A stretch of 64,000 nucleotides of DNA from G963664835 sp963664835 (GTDB lineage Bacteria; Chloroflexota; UBA6077; FW602-bin22; JBCLEL01): NCBI GenBank assembly GCA_963664835.2, contig CAXXUG010000013.1:1-64000 (forward strand), in the 5' to 3' direction. The translations under genes were made by a program, and so were the position numbers. Under the pieces are notes generated by a model. The model was not told the origin of the DNA. It saw nothing but the letters and a program-made list of their open reading frames with translations, and did not search any database. Shown here in pieces: positions 43,963 to 53,909 of the stretch (within the stretch, counting starts at the first letter, position 1; every line of letters begins with the position of its first letter).

Positions 43963-43983
43963 TTTTGCTAGAAGGAGGGGTGC

Positions 43984-44226
43984 ATGCCCGACATCGCGGT
44001 ACGAGGACTCTCGGAGCGTGTGCATCGAGAGCTTAAATCTGCCGCCAAGCGAAACCATCGCAGCCTGAACGGAGAGATTCTGGCACGGCTGACGTCTTCG
44101 ATTGGCAACGAACCAGTAGACGTGGACACCCTTCTGCGACGTATACGCCTTCGACGCGAGGCCATCGGGCAGATCGATCTAAGTGATGAGACCATCCGAG
44201 AGATGCGCAACGCCGGCCGGCCATGA
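43984..44226 (+). CDS. FitA/VapB-like ribbon-helix-helix antitoxin
   Basis: An 80-residue Arc-type protein. The N-terminal DIAVRGLSERVHRELKSAA and SLNGEILARL match FitA-type ribbon-helix-helix DNA-binding domains. The C-terminal half (REAIGQIDLSDETIREM) would wrap the toxin. Its stop overlaps the toxin start by four bases (ATGA). GAAGGAGGGG lies just upstream, and an inverted repeat in the promoter is the likely autoregulatory site. Confidence 0.9.
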   Translation: MPDIAVRGLSERVHRELKSAAKRNHRSLNGEILARLTSSIGNEPVDVDTLLRRIRLRREAIGQIDLSDETIREMRNAGRP

Positions 44227-44639
44227 TCGTAGCCGACACGAACGTGATGGTGCGGCTCCTGGTGGGCGGACAAGAAGGGAGCGACGCGGCCAAGCTCCTG
44301 CGCAAGGACTCCGAATGGGCCGCGCCCCGCCTCCTGCTCAGCGAGTTGTCCAACGTCCTTGTCGGTTTCGTCCGCAGAGGCGCTTTGAGCCCCGACCAGG
44401 CCAAGGCGATGAGCGATGACGCCTCCACGGTTCTGGGGGATCGCATTTCCGGCCCGAGCGGGCCTCAAGTGATCGAAACTGCGTTGGAGTGCGGGCTTAC
44501 TGCCTACGACGCCGAGTTCGTTGTCCTGGCAAGGTCGTTGGGCGTTCCGCTGGTTACTTCCGACAATGACATTCTGCAGGGTGCACGGGACGTGGCAGTA
44601 TCATTGCAGACGCAAGTAAAAAGGGTCGGCGGAGGGTAG
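44223..44639 (+). CDS. PIN-domain toxin (VapC/FitB family)
   Basis: A 138-residue PIN-domain ribonuclease. The acidic metal-binding residues are in VADTNVMVRLL (Asp5), LLLSELSNVL (Glu), TAYDAEFVVLA (Asp) and TSDNDI (Asp), so the active site is complete. VapC toxins cleave specific RNAs, often tRNA or rRNA. The gene is translationally coupled to the FitA-like antitoxin. The pair appears intact, and may stabilise the region or respond to stress. Confidence 0.92.
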   Translation: MIVADTNVMVRLLVGGQEGSDAAKLLRKDSEWAAPRLLLSELSNVLVGFVRRGALSPDQAKAMSDDASTVLGDRISGPSGPQVIETALECGLTAYDAEFVVLARSLGVPLVTSDNDILQGARDVAVSLQTQVKRVGGG

Positions 44640-44707
44640 CGCCTCAAGTGCCCAAAATGAGCTGGTACACATCTGATGGGAACGACGGCCCCAACGCGGG
44701 CCCGCTC

Positions 44708-45124
44708 TCAGCGGAACGCGACGCAGGTCTCGTCCACGACCTGTAGAACCGACTGCTGATCGAACCGGCTCTTGTACTCGTCCGAGATCTCGTCGATCAG
44801 GAGCGGTCCGTCGTCACCCGGTGGCGCCAGGATTACCAGCAGCTTCGAACGCTCCTTATGAATTGTGCCCTCCGAGTCGCGCCATTGGCCCCGGGCATCC
44901 AGCACCGTCAGCCCGTCCGGGAACCGCGGAGTAACCGCGTCCGCCAAGAAAGCGTCCCACGCGGCATCGTCCACCACCTCGCCTGATTCATTGCTGCGTC
45001 CCATGAACAGCTGGTACTCCACCCACAAATCGGACCCCTCCGGGCAAGGCGTCGCTCCAATGTCGGCACACGCCGTGGCAATCAAGATCACAAGCGCCAG
45101 ACCTGGTAAAGGCGCCCGCAGCAT
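44708..45124 (-). CDS. DUF3574 lipoprotein
   Basis: A 138-residue predicted lipoprotein. The signal MLRAPLPGLALVILIATAC gives Cys19 as the lipidated residue. The mature part matches DUF3574: VEYQLFMGR, then WDAFLADAVTPRFPDGLTVLDARGQW. The family has no established function. It stands alone between the toxin-antitoxin operon and a symporter. The 280 bases on its upstream side show no other gene. Confidence 0.82.
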   Translation of the reverse strand: MLRAPLPGLALVILIATACADIGATPCPEGSDLWVEYQLFMGRSNESGEVVDDAAWDAFLADAVTPRFPDGLTVLDARGQWRDSEGTIHKERSKLLVILAPPGDDGPLLIDEISDEYKSRFDQQSVLQVVDETCVAFR

Positions 45125-45405
45125 TCAAGTGTCCTCCTGATTCAGTCTCCGCCCTATCCGAGTTCGCGCCTCCCGCCCGGAGCTATGTGAGCGAGTCACA
45201 ACCCGCTTGGTCCACGAAGTATACTTGACCGTGCCGCTAGTCATTGGGCCGCTAACTCTTGTGAATGGAACGTGTCTATGCGGCACTGTGCCTGGTACGG
45301 AGCACCCTGCGAAAGATCGATTCGTGATGCGCCCGAGTCGCTTACGGTCGGCCTCCGAGCCCGGGACGCTTCAGGCCATTAATTCCAGTCAAGGAGTCCA
45401 AGTTC

Positions 45406-46989
45406 GTGAGCTTCGCGATCTGGGTGCTTTTGGTATTCATCGCATATTTTGCGGTATTGATTGGCATAGCGATCCTTCGATCTCGCCAGATGCGGAACAT
45501 GTCCGACTATGTGTTGGGAGGCCGCAAGGTTGGGGCGGTGACCTCCGCGCTGAGCGCGGCTTCGTCGACGTCCAGCGGCTGGACTATGTTGGTGTTTCCG
45601 GCGTTGGCGTTTTCGGAGGGGCTGGTGCACATATGGACCGCGGCAGGTATCGCGCTGGGCGGTTGGCTGGTATGGACCACCATGGGACGAAGGCTGCGCC
45701 GTTACACCATCGCCACCCAAGACTCGCTCACCCTGCCCGAGTTCTACGAGAAACGGTTCATGGACCGAACCGGGATCCTTAGGACCGTATCGGCGTTCAT
45801 AACCGTGTTCTTCATCATCTTTTACGTCAGCTCCGGCTTCATCGCCGGCGCCAAGCTCATCGAAGTAGTTTTCGACATGTCACACGAGGAATACCACTAT
45901 CTGGGAGTCCTGATAACGTTGGCGGCCATCACCACCTATACCTTTATCGGCGGCTTTCTGGCCGTTTCCCGCACCGACGTATTCCAATCGCTGATCATGC
46001 TATCTGGCTTCATCATCCTGCCTCTGGTCCTGATCACAATGTCCAGCGACCCCTTCAGAGGCCTGGAGAGCGCCGGGCCGGGATTTTGGAACCCGTTCAT
46101 AGACGGCTCCGGCAACTCCATCGGTCTGGTCTTTCTGCTCTCGACCGCCGGATGGGGCTTGGGTGCACTTGGATCACAAAGAGTTCTGGCACGCCTGATG
46201 GCCGTGGATCGAGAAGAGAACATCCCCACCAGCCGCAACATCGGCGTTTCCTGGATAGTCCTCATGTTTGGATTCGGAGTGTTGCTGGGAGTGGTCGCCG
46301 TGCCGGCGCTGGCCGACCAAGGGATGCTCGAGCAGGTGATGGTGGATCCAGAGCGGGTGTATCTGTTCACATCGACGACGTTCTTCCACCCACTGATAGC
46401 CGGCCTGCTCCTGACCGCGGTGATCGCCGCGGTGATGAGTACAGCCGACTCCCAGCTCCTGCTCGCGTCGGCTGTCGCGACCGACGACATGCCCATAATC
46501 AAGCGAGTGACCTACTCGATACAAACTCATGCTCGCGTCTGGATGGGACGCGGCATGCTGCTGGTAGTCGGGTTAATCGCTGCAATACTCTCAATCTTCC
46601 ATCCCGACTCGGTCTTCAGCCTGGTGTCTCTTGCTTGGGGAGGAATGGGAGCTGCATTCGGTCCCGTGACCATCCTGGCCCTCTACTGGCGCCGGTTCAA
46701 TTTCTGGGGAGCTTTGACTTCCATACTCCTGGGCACCGCGGTCGCCACCCTATGGTGGTCTCTGCCCCTGGATGCTAACTCTGCGGCGCCGGTCGAAGCC
46801 CTCACCTTTTTGTGGGATGCGATGAAAGCTCGTCCGGACGGGTTGTGGACCATTCAACCTGCCACACCCGGGTTCTTGATCGCGACGCCGGCGGCGGTGG
46901 TCGTGACTCTGCTGACATCGCGCCCGGCCCGGGAGGTCGTGGAGCTGTTTGATCGCGTGAACAGCCCAGTTGCGCCCAGAACCGGATAG
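45406..46989 (+). CDS. sodium:solute symporter (PutP/SSS family)
   Basis: A 527-residue protein of the sodium:solute symporter family, closest in pattern to the proline symporters. It has SDYVLGGRKVGAVTSALSAASSTSSGW near the N-terminus, LTLPEFYEKRF, and the conserved AAVMSTADSQLLLASAVATDD. About thirteen transmembrane segments are visible. GTG start with AAGGAG nine bases upstream. The solute is probably proline or a similar compound, but specificity cannot be read from sequence alone. Confidence 0.9.
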   Translation: MSFAIWVLLVFIAYFAVLIGIAILRSRQMRNMSDYVLGGRKVGAVTSALSAASSTSSGWTMLVFPALAFSEGLVHIWTAAGIALGGWLVWTTMGRRLRRYTIATQDSLTLPEFYEKRFMDRTGILRTVSAFITVFFIIFYVSSGFIAGAKLIEVVFDMSHEEYHYLGVLITLAAITTYTFIGGFLAVSRTDVFQSLIMLSGFIILPLVLITMSSDPFRGLESAGPGFWNPFIDGSGNSIGLVFLLSTAGWGLGALGSQRVLARLMAVDREENIPTSRNIGVSWIVLMFGFGVLLGVVAVPALADQGMLEQVMVDPERVYLFTSTTFFHPLIAGLLLTAVIAAVMSTADSQLLLASAVATDDMPIIKRVTYSIQTHARVWMGRGMLLVVGLIAAILSIFHPDSVFSLVSLAWGGMGAAFGPVTILALYWRRFNFWGALTSILLGTAVATLWWSLPLDANSAAPVEALTFLWDAMKARPDGLWTIQPATPGFLIATPAAVVVTLLTSRPAREVVELFDRVNSPVAPRTG

Positions 46990-47078
46990 GTCGCCACGCT
47001 CTCGACTAATTTAGGTGGGACGGAACAGTTGTCGAAGCCAGTCGAAGGTAGGACGCGATCCGTTACCAGGCTGAATAG

Positions 47079-47978
47079 CTAGCGAAGCGCCCGCGGGAGT
47101 ACAAAGCTGACGTCTTCGTCGATAGTTTGAATATGATGGACCTCGTCCGGCCCGATCGCCTCGACGACGTTGTGGACAAGCGTCTCGGGGGTCGACGCGC
47201 CGGAGGTAATGCCCACCGACTCTACACCCATCAGCCAATCGAGATTCAACTCCTCAGGACCGTTTATCAGGTAGGCTGGCTTGCCCTGGGCTTCGGCGAC
47301 TTCGCGAAGTCTCATACAGTTCGAGCTGTTCGACGCGCCTATCACCAGTACCATTTCAACCAACTCGCAGAGCTCTTTGACCGCCGCCTGGCGGTTCGTC
47401 GTCGCGTAGCAGAGATCGTTGCGGACGATGGCGTTGGGGAAGTGTTTTCTGATCGACTCAACCGACCTGCGGGTGTCCTCGACCGAAAGCGTGGTCTGGG
47501 TGATAACCGCCAGATCGGCGGATTCATCCCAATCGGGAAGCTCCAATTCCTCTCGGTCATCCACCAGTGCCATTGGAGCCTGGCCCATGGTGCCCTTGAC
47601 CTCTTGATGACCACGATGCCCAACAAGGATGATTTTGCGGCCCTCGCGGTTATACTTCCGAGCCTCGTTGTGCACCTTGGTCACGAGCGGGCAGGTAGCG
47701 TCTATCACATTAAGATTCCGCTCGCGCGCGGCCTGGAAATCGTCCGGGCCCGAGCCGTGCGCCGAGAACACCACGTTCGCTCCCTCAGGAATCTCCCGAA
47801 CGTCCTCGACCGTAACCGCACCCCTCGCCTCCAGGGTCCTGCCCACGTACGAGTTATGTACGATCTCGTGCTTCAGATAGACCGGCGCGCCGAACCGCTG
47901 GAGCGCGATATCGACAATGTCGATAGCCCTATCCACTCCGGCGCAAAAGCCCCGCGGGGCAGCCAGATACACCTTCAC
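47079..47978 (-). CDS. ispH: 4-hydroxy-3-methylbut-2-enyl diphosphate reductase
   Basis: A 299-residue IspH (LytB), the last enzyme of the MEP pathway, making IPP and DMAPP with a [4Fe-4S] cluster. The three cluster cysteines are present: Cys12 (GFCAGV), Cys96 (DATCPLV) and Cys190 (NDLCYATTNRQ). The conserved glutamate/threonine region (TQTTLS) and SSNC motif are intact. It lies three bases downstream of dxs in the same direction, so first and last pathway steps are co-transcribed. The product feeds isoprenoid synthesis, including squalene through the HpnCDE genes in this window. Confidence 0.96.
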   Translation of the reverse strand: MKVYLAAPRGFCAGVDRAIDIVDIALQRFGAPVYLKHEIVHNSYVGRTLEARGAVTVEDVREIPEGANVVFSAHGSGPDDFQAARERNLNVIDATCPLVTKVHNEARKYNREGRKIILVGHRGHQEVKGTMGQAPMALVDDREELELPDWDESADLAVITQTTLSVEDTRRSVESIRKHFPNAIVRNDLCYATTNRQAAVKELCELVEMVLVIGASNSSNCMRLREVAEAQGKPAYLINGPEELNLDWLMGVESVGITSGASTPETLVHNVVEAIGPDEVHHIQTIDEDVSFVLPRALR

Positions 47979-47981
47979 GAT

Positions 47982-49877
47982 TCAAACCCTTTGCGGCGAA
48001 GCTAGGGTCTCTACCTCGGAGAAGAAGACGTTCCTGACCTGTTGGGCGATGCCCTCAGCGTCCAGTTGAAGTTGGCGCCGTTGATCGGCCGCGGTGCCGT
48101 GTTCGATGAATGAGTCCGGCATTCCAATCCGGTGCACCGACACGTCTTGCAGGCCGGCTTCCGCCAAGGCTTCAAGGGCGGCCGACCCGAATCCGCCGGC
48201 GAGCACGTTTTCCTCCACCGTCACGATGCGCCGGGCGCTGCGGGCCGACTCCAAGAGCAGATCGACATCGAGAGGCTTCACGAATATTGGATTCACCACT
48301 CCACAGGAGATTCCCTCTTGGGCAAGCATCTCCGCGGCGCCAAGGGCCGCCTGCACAGTCTTACCCAGGGCGAATATCACGACATCGTTGCCCTCTCTGA
48401 CCACCAAGCCCTTGCCCAGAGGTAATTCCTTCAACTTTCTATCTAGCGGCGTTCCCACGCCGGGTCCCCGCGCGATGCGGATCGCAAACGGGCCTTGGTG
48501 CCGATATGCGGTGTAGACAAGATGCTGCAATTCGTTTTCGTCCATCGGCGCCGCAACCACCGCGTTGGGGAGACATCGCAAGTAGGAGATGTCGAACGCG
48601 CCGTGGTGTGTCTTGCCGTCTTCACCGACGAGGCCGGCGCGATCGGCGATCAGGGTTACCGGCAGGTCCCTCAGACAAACGTCGTGCACCACCTGATCGA
48701 ACGCTCGCTGCAGGAATGTGGAATAGATGGAGACGAATGGATGCAGGCCATTCGATGCCATGCCGGCCGCCATGCTGACGGCGTGTTGCTCGGCGATGCC
48801 TACGTCAAATATTCTGTCGGGGAACTCGCGCTGCGCGTTTGCGAGCCCGGTACCCTCGAGCATCGCCGCGCTGATACCGACGACCGAGTCATCGTCCCTC
48901 ATCAGGCGAGTGATCGTCTGGGAGAAGACCTGCGAGTAGGTGGGCGCTCCCGATCCATCCCCCAGGGGTGAGCTTGGCTGATGGAACTTGACCGGATCAT
49001 CTTCAGCCGGCTCGTAGCCGTGACCCTTATGGGTCACAACGTGGACCAGAGGCACTGATCCAGTCGGCATTCTGGCTTGCTGAAGGGCGCCTTCAAGTTG
49101 CTTGAAGTCGTGGCCGTCTATGGGTCCCAAATATTGGAATCCCATCTCGGTCCAGAACATCGTCGGTACGATCAAACCTGCGAGTCCAGTATTGAACCTC
49201 TTCACTAGACGGTACAGGAGCTCACCGGTCGGCACCTTCTTTGAAAGGGCCTCCATGCGCCGGACCATCGCGTGTACCTCGGGATGGCTGACCAGACGAT
49301 TGCGCCAGTTGGTAAGGAAGCCAATGTTCTCGGAGATAGACATTCCGTTGTCGTTGAGGACAACCATGAACTTCTCGGGATTGAGGTGGACGATGTTGTT
49401 CAGCGCCTCGAAGCTGGATCCAGACGTCATCGCGCCGTCGCCGACCACCGCGATGGTCCAGGAATCCCGTCGGAGCTTCGCGGCGCCCTCCGCAATGCCC
49501 AGCGCGATTGAAAGCCCAGTTCCGGCGTGGCCGGCGCAGAGCGTGTCGTGTGGGCTCTCGCTTGGCTCACCAAACCCGGAGAGGCCTCCCTCCAGACGAA
49601 TGTTCTGGAAATCGTCTCGCCGCCCAGTCACGAGCTTGTGAGTGTACGTCTGGTTTGTCGTATCCCAGACAATGCCATCATTGGGGCTGTCAAAAACTCG
49701 GTGCAGCGCCATCGTCAGCTCTACCACCCCAAGATTGGAGGCCAAATGGCCCCCGCGCTCACTGATCACGGATATGATCGTATCCCGCACCTCCTGCGCG
49801 ACTTGGGTCAACTCTTCGTGCGTCAGCGCTTTAAGGTGGCTCGGTGCGTCGATCCGATCGAGGAGGCGACGGGCCAT
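47982..49877 (-). CDS. dxs: 1-deoxy-D-xylulose-5-phosphate synthase
   Basis: A 631-residue thiamine-diphosphate enzyme condensing pyruvate and glyceraldehyde 3-phosphate, the entry step of the MEP pathway. GHLASNLGVVELTMALHRVF at the N-terminus, the ThDP motif VVGDGAMTSGSSFEALNN and the transketolase-type pyrimidine domain (DVGIAEQHAVSMAAGMA) are intact. AGAAGGAG lies upstream of the ATG. Full family length. It is followed at once by ispH. Confidence 0.96.
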   Translation of the reverse strand: MARRLLDRIDAPSHLKALTHEELTQVAQEVRDTIISVISERGGHLASNLGVVELTMALHRVFDSPNDGIVWDTTNQTYTHKLVTGRRDDFQNIRLEGGLSGFGEPSESPHDTLCAGHAGTGLSIALGIAEGAAKLRRDSWTIAVVGDGAMTSGSSFEALNNIVHLNPEKFMVVLNDNGMSISENIGFLTNWRNRLVSHPEVHAMVRRMEALSKKVPTGELLYRLVKRFNTGLAGLIVPTMFWTEMGFQYLGPIDGHDFKQLEGALQQARMPTGSVPLVHVVTHKGHGYEPAEDDPVKFHQPSSPLGDGSGAPTYSQVFSQTITRLMRDDDSVVGISAAMLEGTGLANAQREFPDRIFDVGIAEQHAVSMAAGMASNGLHPFVSIYSTFLQRAFDQVVHDVCLRDLPVTLIADRAGLVGEDGKTHHGAFDISYLRCLPNAVVAAPMDENELQHLVYTAYRHQGPFAIRIARGPGVGTPLDRKLKELPLGKGLVVREGNDVVIFALGKTVQAALGAAEMLAQEGISCGVVNPIFVKPLDVDLLLESARSARRIVTVEENVLAGGFGSAALEALAEAGLQDVSVHRIGMPDSFIEHGTAADQRRQLQLDAEGIAQQVRNVFFSEVETLASPQRV

Positions 49878-50018
49878 ATATGGACTCCTTCTAGGCTGGT
49901 AACATTGCAGCGCTCGCTTACTATAGGCAGAGACGTCTAATTGTGATTGTAATACATGCCACCAACCCCACCTAGAGCCGGATGCTTGTACTTAAAAAAT
50001 GCGCCAATCTTGCCGATT

Positions 50019-51194
50019 TCACCATCTCGTCGACCTCTCGGCATGTACGTGGTCCGGTAATCCATAGCTGATTCCCGCTTCATCGAACATCGATGCCTCG
50101 AGTAGGGAGGTAAATCTAGCGAAACTGTCCTCCATGATCCGTTTTGGGAATATCCTTCCCACAATGCGATTGTAGCGCTCTCGCATCCGAAACCACGCGA
50201 GGACCCCTAGCGTAGTACCACCCGGATACTTTAACTGGTCGGCAAGCGAGTTCCCAATGAGCGCGCGTGAGACCCGGAACACGTACTTTGCGAGGTAACG
50301 GCGTTCATCCGGATCTTCAATACCGATCACCAACGGCGCTGAGTTAATCAATGAATTCGCCATCGCAATCGACTCGAACTGGGGATCGGGCTCGCACATG
50401 CCTCCCGTCTCGAAAATCTCCAGGGCCTCCTCTTCATTCTTGAAAAGAATCGTCTCAGGAATACCCATCAAGTGACCGGAATAGCGCCACACCGCCATGA
50501 AGCTCGCTCGTTCTTCCTCGTCGTAGACTGCGCCCAGGCTCGCCAAGTGCCTCAGTAATCTGGCTGAAAATGCGGTGATCGCGAACCCTAAATGTGCCGC
50601 GCTAATCGGCACGCCCCACGCTTCTGTTTCCCATTCGCCCGATTCGTACAGCAGTCGCCTGACTTGGGCGTGGATCAGCCGGAGCCGGACGGACAGCTTC
50701 CAGCCGTCACCCTCTCTGTCCAAGCCGCCCGGAACGAATAGCTCGATCATGTGACGGTTGTTCTGCTTCAAGCGTCTGACACCTTGATCGCGCAGACGCC
50801 CGGTTATGAAGAAGGACTTGCTGATATTCGTCGAGAATCCCTCTACGAGGACTCCACCCACAAATGCCCCAAGCACCAACCTCGAATTCCTGTGGAACAT
50901 TCGAATACCGGGAGTGAAGCTCGAGAGATCTACCCAATCCGGCGGCGTTTCCAATCCGCGCAAGAAATCTAGCAACAGAGGAGCCGTGTCGCGCACAGCA
51001 TCGACATCCCTTTGGTCCATCGCCGCCTGGATCAATCGCCTCGCTGTGCGCTGATCGACAGTACTCAACTGCTCTATGACGGCATCTGCTTCTGGATCGC
51101 CGATGACCGTGTGGGCGATGTACCTGGAGGCTAACTCCGGATTGAGGGCGCGGGCTTTTTCATAACCTGAGGTGTAATCAGATGGTATGGACAA
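50019..51194 (-). CDS. MpaB-type oxygenase (DUF2236)
   Basis: A 391-residue protein of the DUF2236 family, which includes MpaB and latex-clearing (Lcp) heme oxygenases. Recognisable segments are the histidine-containing helix LRLIHAQVRRLL, WGVPISAAHLGFAITAF and a tryptophan-rich segment FMAVWRYSGHLMGI. The family uses heme b to cleave or oxidise isoprenoid or other hydrophobic substrates, but many members are uncharacterised. No signal peptide is visible. It begins 12 bases after the MMPL transporter gene, so the two form an operon that may act on a lipid. Confidence 0.78.
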   Translation of the reverse strand: MSIPSDYTSGYEKARALNPELASRYIAHTVIGDPEADAVIEQLSTVDQRTARRLIQAAMDQRDVDAVRDTAPLLLDFLRGLETPPDWVDLSSFTPGIRMFHRNSRLVLGAFVGGVLVEGFSTNISKSFFITGRLRDQGVRRLKQNNRHMIELFVPGGLDREGDGWKLSVRLRLIHAQVRRLLYESGEWETEAWGVPISAAHLGFAITAFSARLLRHLASLGAVYDEEERASFMAVWRYSGHLMGIPETILFKNEEEALEIFETGGMCEPDPQFESIAMANSLINSAPLVIGIEDPDERRYLAKYVFRVSRALIGNSLADQLKYPGGTTLGVLAWFRMRERYNRIVGRIFPKRIMEDSFARFTSLLEASMFDEAGISYGLPDHVHAERSTRW

Positions 51195-51206
51195 GATCAG
51201 GAGCGC

Positions 51207-53420
51207 TCATTGTGCCGAACTCTCTTCGGCCGGCTCGACCCGCAGATCGGGTAGCCAACTGAGGAATGGTGGCAAGTACCAGTTCCCTCTACCCAACACC
51301 TCCATACTTGCCGGCACCAGGACCGATCGAATCAACGTCGCATCCAGGAGTACCGCCACGGCAAGCCCGAAGCCGACCTGCTGATTGACGATTGTATCCC
51401 CTGCGGCAAATGCGCCGAATACCGCAACCATGATCAGAGCGGCGCCGGTGATCATTCCTCCGGTGGACTGCAGTCCGTAGGCCACCGCCCGCGCGTTGTT
51501 CCCGGTCTCGTCGTAACGTTCGCGTATCCTGCTGAGCAGAAACACATGGTAGTCCATGGACAACCCGAACAGAATAGAGAACAGGAACAGCGGTATCCAT
51601 GCGTCGATGACCTCCGCGTGTTGGAATCCAAACAGGTCCGGACCAAACCCCTTTTGGAACATCAGCACCAGCAGGCCATACGCAGCGCCAACCGAGAGAA
51701 GATTCATGATGATGGCTTTGATAGGGATGACTATCGACCGGAAGACCAGCATCAGTATGATGAAGCTGGTGCCAAGAACAAACGCAAAGACAATCGGAGT
51801 GAACACGTCGACAATACCGAAGAAATCGGCGGCTTCAGCGGTTACGCCCCCAACATACACCTCTACGGGTACGCCCTCGAACGCTTCGGGAACGTGCACG
51901 TCGCGCAGAGTACCCAGCTTGCCGGTCGCCTCACGGCTGTTTGGCTCTCCTGGGAACGGAAGCGTCACCAGCGCGAGGTCGCCGTCTTCGTTGACCTCAA
52001 ACGTGGCCGGGACCGGGAAAGCGGGGTCTTCCCGAAGAGACGTAATAAGACGCAACATCGCCCCCCGCACCTCAGAACTGTTGATATCGCCGTCTATGAC
52101 GATCTCCGCGGGACTCAGCACGCCGGCGGGGCTGACCTCTCCGACGGAGAACTCCTCTTCTAGAACCGTAAACGCCGCCTTGGTCTCCGAACTGTCGGGG
52201 AAGGTATTCACATCGTTGAGTCCGGTTTTGATGCCGAAATAGAGGTACGTCAGGGCAATCAACGGAACGCCGACGAGGAGAATGCTGACGATCGGGTAGC
52301 GCGTGACGACGCGAGCAACAGCCACCCAGTATCCATGCTCTGTGGTCTGACGGCCCTTAAGGGAGAATCTGGCGAGGAAGGGGATGGACAGGAAGTTCAC
52401 CCTGGAGCCGAGCAGCGAGAGCACAGCCGGCAAGAGGGTGAGGGTCGCGGCCAAGGCTGCTAGGACAACCAGGATGGCGCCTAGCCCCAGGGACTGGAAG
52501 AACGACACCGGAACGATGAGCATTCCAAGGAGTGCCACCACGACGGTGGTGCCGCTGAAGAGCACCGTGCGGCCCGCCGTATCACCCGTCTTCGCGATTG
52601 CCTCTTGCTTATCAAGACCACTGCTCATCTCCTCTCGAAAGCGAGACACGATCAGCAGCGAGTAGTCGATGCCCACCGCAAGGCCAATCATCGTGATCAT
52701 CATCGTGACGAAGAAGATCAACTGAAAGAACTGGCCGATAACCCCCACGGCAGCGAGCGCCAGCATTATGGCGACAATGGCGATCCCTAACGGCAGAAAG
52801 ATGGCGACGATGGTACCGAAAAGCACCAGTAGAATGATCAGCGCTATGGGGACGCCAAATCGCTCCCCTTTCTCCAAGTCTGCCGCGCTCATCTCGTTGT
52901 TCTCGAAAGCTACGCTGGCATCTCCGCCAATGAGCACGCGAAAGTCGGCCGCTTCGTTGGCTTCTTGGACAATGTGAACGACGTCTTCTACGTTCCCCGT
53001 GGCCTCCTGAGTGGTGCCGGTCAGGACGAAGGCCATTATGGTGGTCTTGCGGTCCGGCGATACCGAAATCGGATCGCCGGTTATATAGTAGTGCGCCCCA
53101 AACTCCACCGTGTCAGGCCCCAACGCCATGATCTCGTCATGCACTGACTCGACAATTTCTTGGAACTCAGGATCATCGACAGTGAAAGTCGGCGATTGAA
53201 CGATGACGAGTTCAGTAACCGGTTTAGGACCTCGCAATCTGTCTTCGAGTAAGGCGGCTGCGCGTTCGGACTCGTATCTGTCGGCGAGCCTGAAGTCGGT
53301 GGTAGTGGCACTATCCAGGAGAGCCCCGATGATCACAAGTGAAATTACGACCACAAACACCCAGATGCCAACGACTACCAACGGCCTCCGCGCACTGAAA
53401 CGCGCCAACGACTCAGTCAA
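51207..53420 (-). CDS. MMPL/RND family lipid or drug exporter
   Basis: A 737-residue RND-type transporter with two repeats. Each has a first transmembrane helix, a large extracytoplasmic domain and five further helices. The proton-relay motifs appear as GLAVGIDYSLLIVSRFREE in the first half and LFGLSMDYHVFLLSRIRERYDE in the second. Such proteins export lipids, siderophores or drugs across the membrane using the proton gradient. It is co-directional with the MpaB-type oxygenase gene. Confidence 0.92.
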   Translation of the reverse strand: MTESLARFSARRPLVVVGIWVFVVVISLVIIGALLDSATTTDFRLADRYESERAAALLEDRLRGPKPVTELVIVQSPTFTVDDPEFQEIVESVHDEIMALGPDTVEFGAHYYITGDPISVSPDRKTTIMAFVLTGTTQEATGNVEDVVHIVQEANEAADFRVLIGGDASVAFENNEMSAADLEKGERFGVPIALIILLVLFGTIVAIFLPLGIAIVAIMLALAAVGVIGQFFQLIFFVTMMITMIGLAVGIDYSLLIVSRFREEMSSGLDKQEAIAKTGDTAGRTVLFSGTTVVVALLGMLIVPVSFFQSLGLGAILVVLAALAATLTLLPAVLSLLGSRVNFLSIPFLARFSLKGRQTTEHGYWVAVARVVTRYPIVSILLVGVPLIALTYLYFGIKTGLNDVNTFPDSSETKAAFTVLEEEFSVGEVSPAGVLSPAEIVIDGDINSSEVRGAMLRLITSLREDPAFPVPATFEVNEDGDLALVTLPFPGEPNSREATGKLGTLRDVHVPEAFEGVPVEVYVGGVTAEAADFFGIVDVFTPIVFAFVLGTSFIILMLVFRSIVIPIKAIIMNLLSVGAAYGLLVLMFQKGFGPDLFGFQHAEVIDAWIPLFLFSILFGLSMDYHVFLLSRIRERYDETGNNARAVAYGLQSTGGMITGAALIMVAVFGAFAAGDTIVNQQVGFGLAVAVLLDATLIRSVLVPASMEVLGRGNWYLPPFLSWLPDLRVEPAEESSAQ

Positions 53421-53909
53421 AGGTTCACCCCCACGGTGTCAAGATCAAACGCAATACTAGCAACAAACATGGACCCTAACAACCTTGGCTTGCTCCTGGT
53501 AAGTGTTCAGATTTAGGAGTACCAACTCCGTATGAGCGTAATATCACACCTATGAGTGTGTACCGCCGGCGGCCACCGCCTGGCCCATGTCTAATATAGA
53601 AAAGATTCCAGCGAAAAGTTCGGAATTCAGCCCCCTTAGGCCGACCATTCCCTTACGTGCTGGCCCCCTAGCGCAGACGTAGCGGAAGCCCGCGTCATGT
53701 CCCGTTTGAGTGGTCGCTAAGCCTTGGGGCAGGCGCGGGAGGCAGAGCTGGCCGGCGCAGGGCGCTGACCAGCCGATCACAGGAAGGCCATCGCGGGTAT
53801 AGCGGTCGCCGTCTCTGCCTATTCACATGTGCGGCCCATTGCCCGAAATCACCCCTGGCTGGCAACGGACGCTTGCCGGAAGAGAATTGAGCCGAGGGTG
53901 AAGATGCCC
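53421..53909. other. 490-base stretch without a recognisable gene
   Basis: No supported gene. Short frames on both strands (for example 53695-54006 on the minus strand) lack motifs and overlap the helicase. No repeat or hairpin stands out. The first part presumably holds the promoter of the MMPL-oxygenase operon. Confidence 0.4.

Noticed and set aside
47127..48005. 292-codon plus-strand frame opposite ispH
   Set aside because: Shadow of a highly conserved gene; no protein family pattern.
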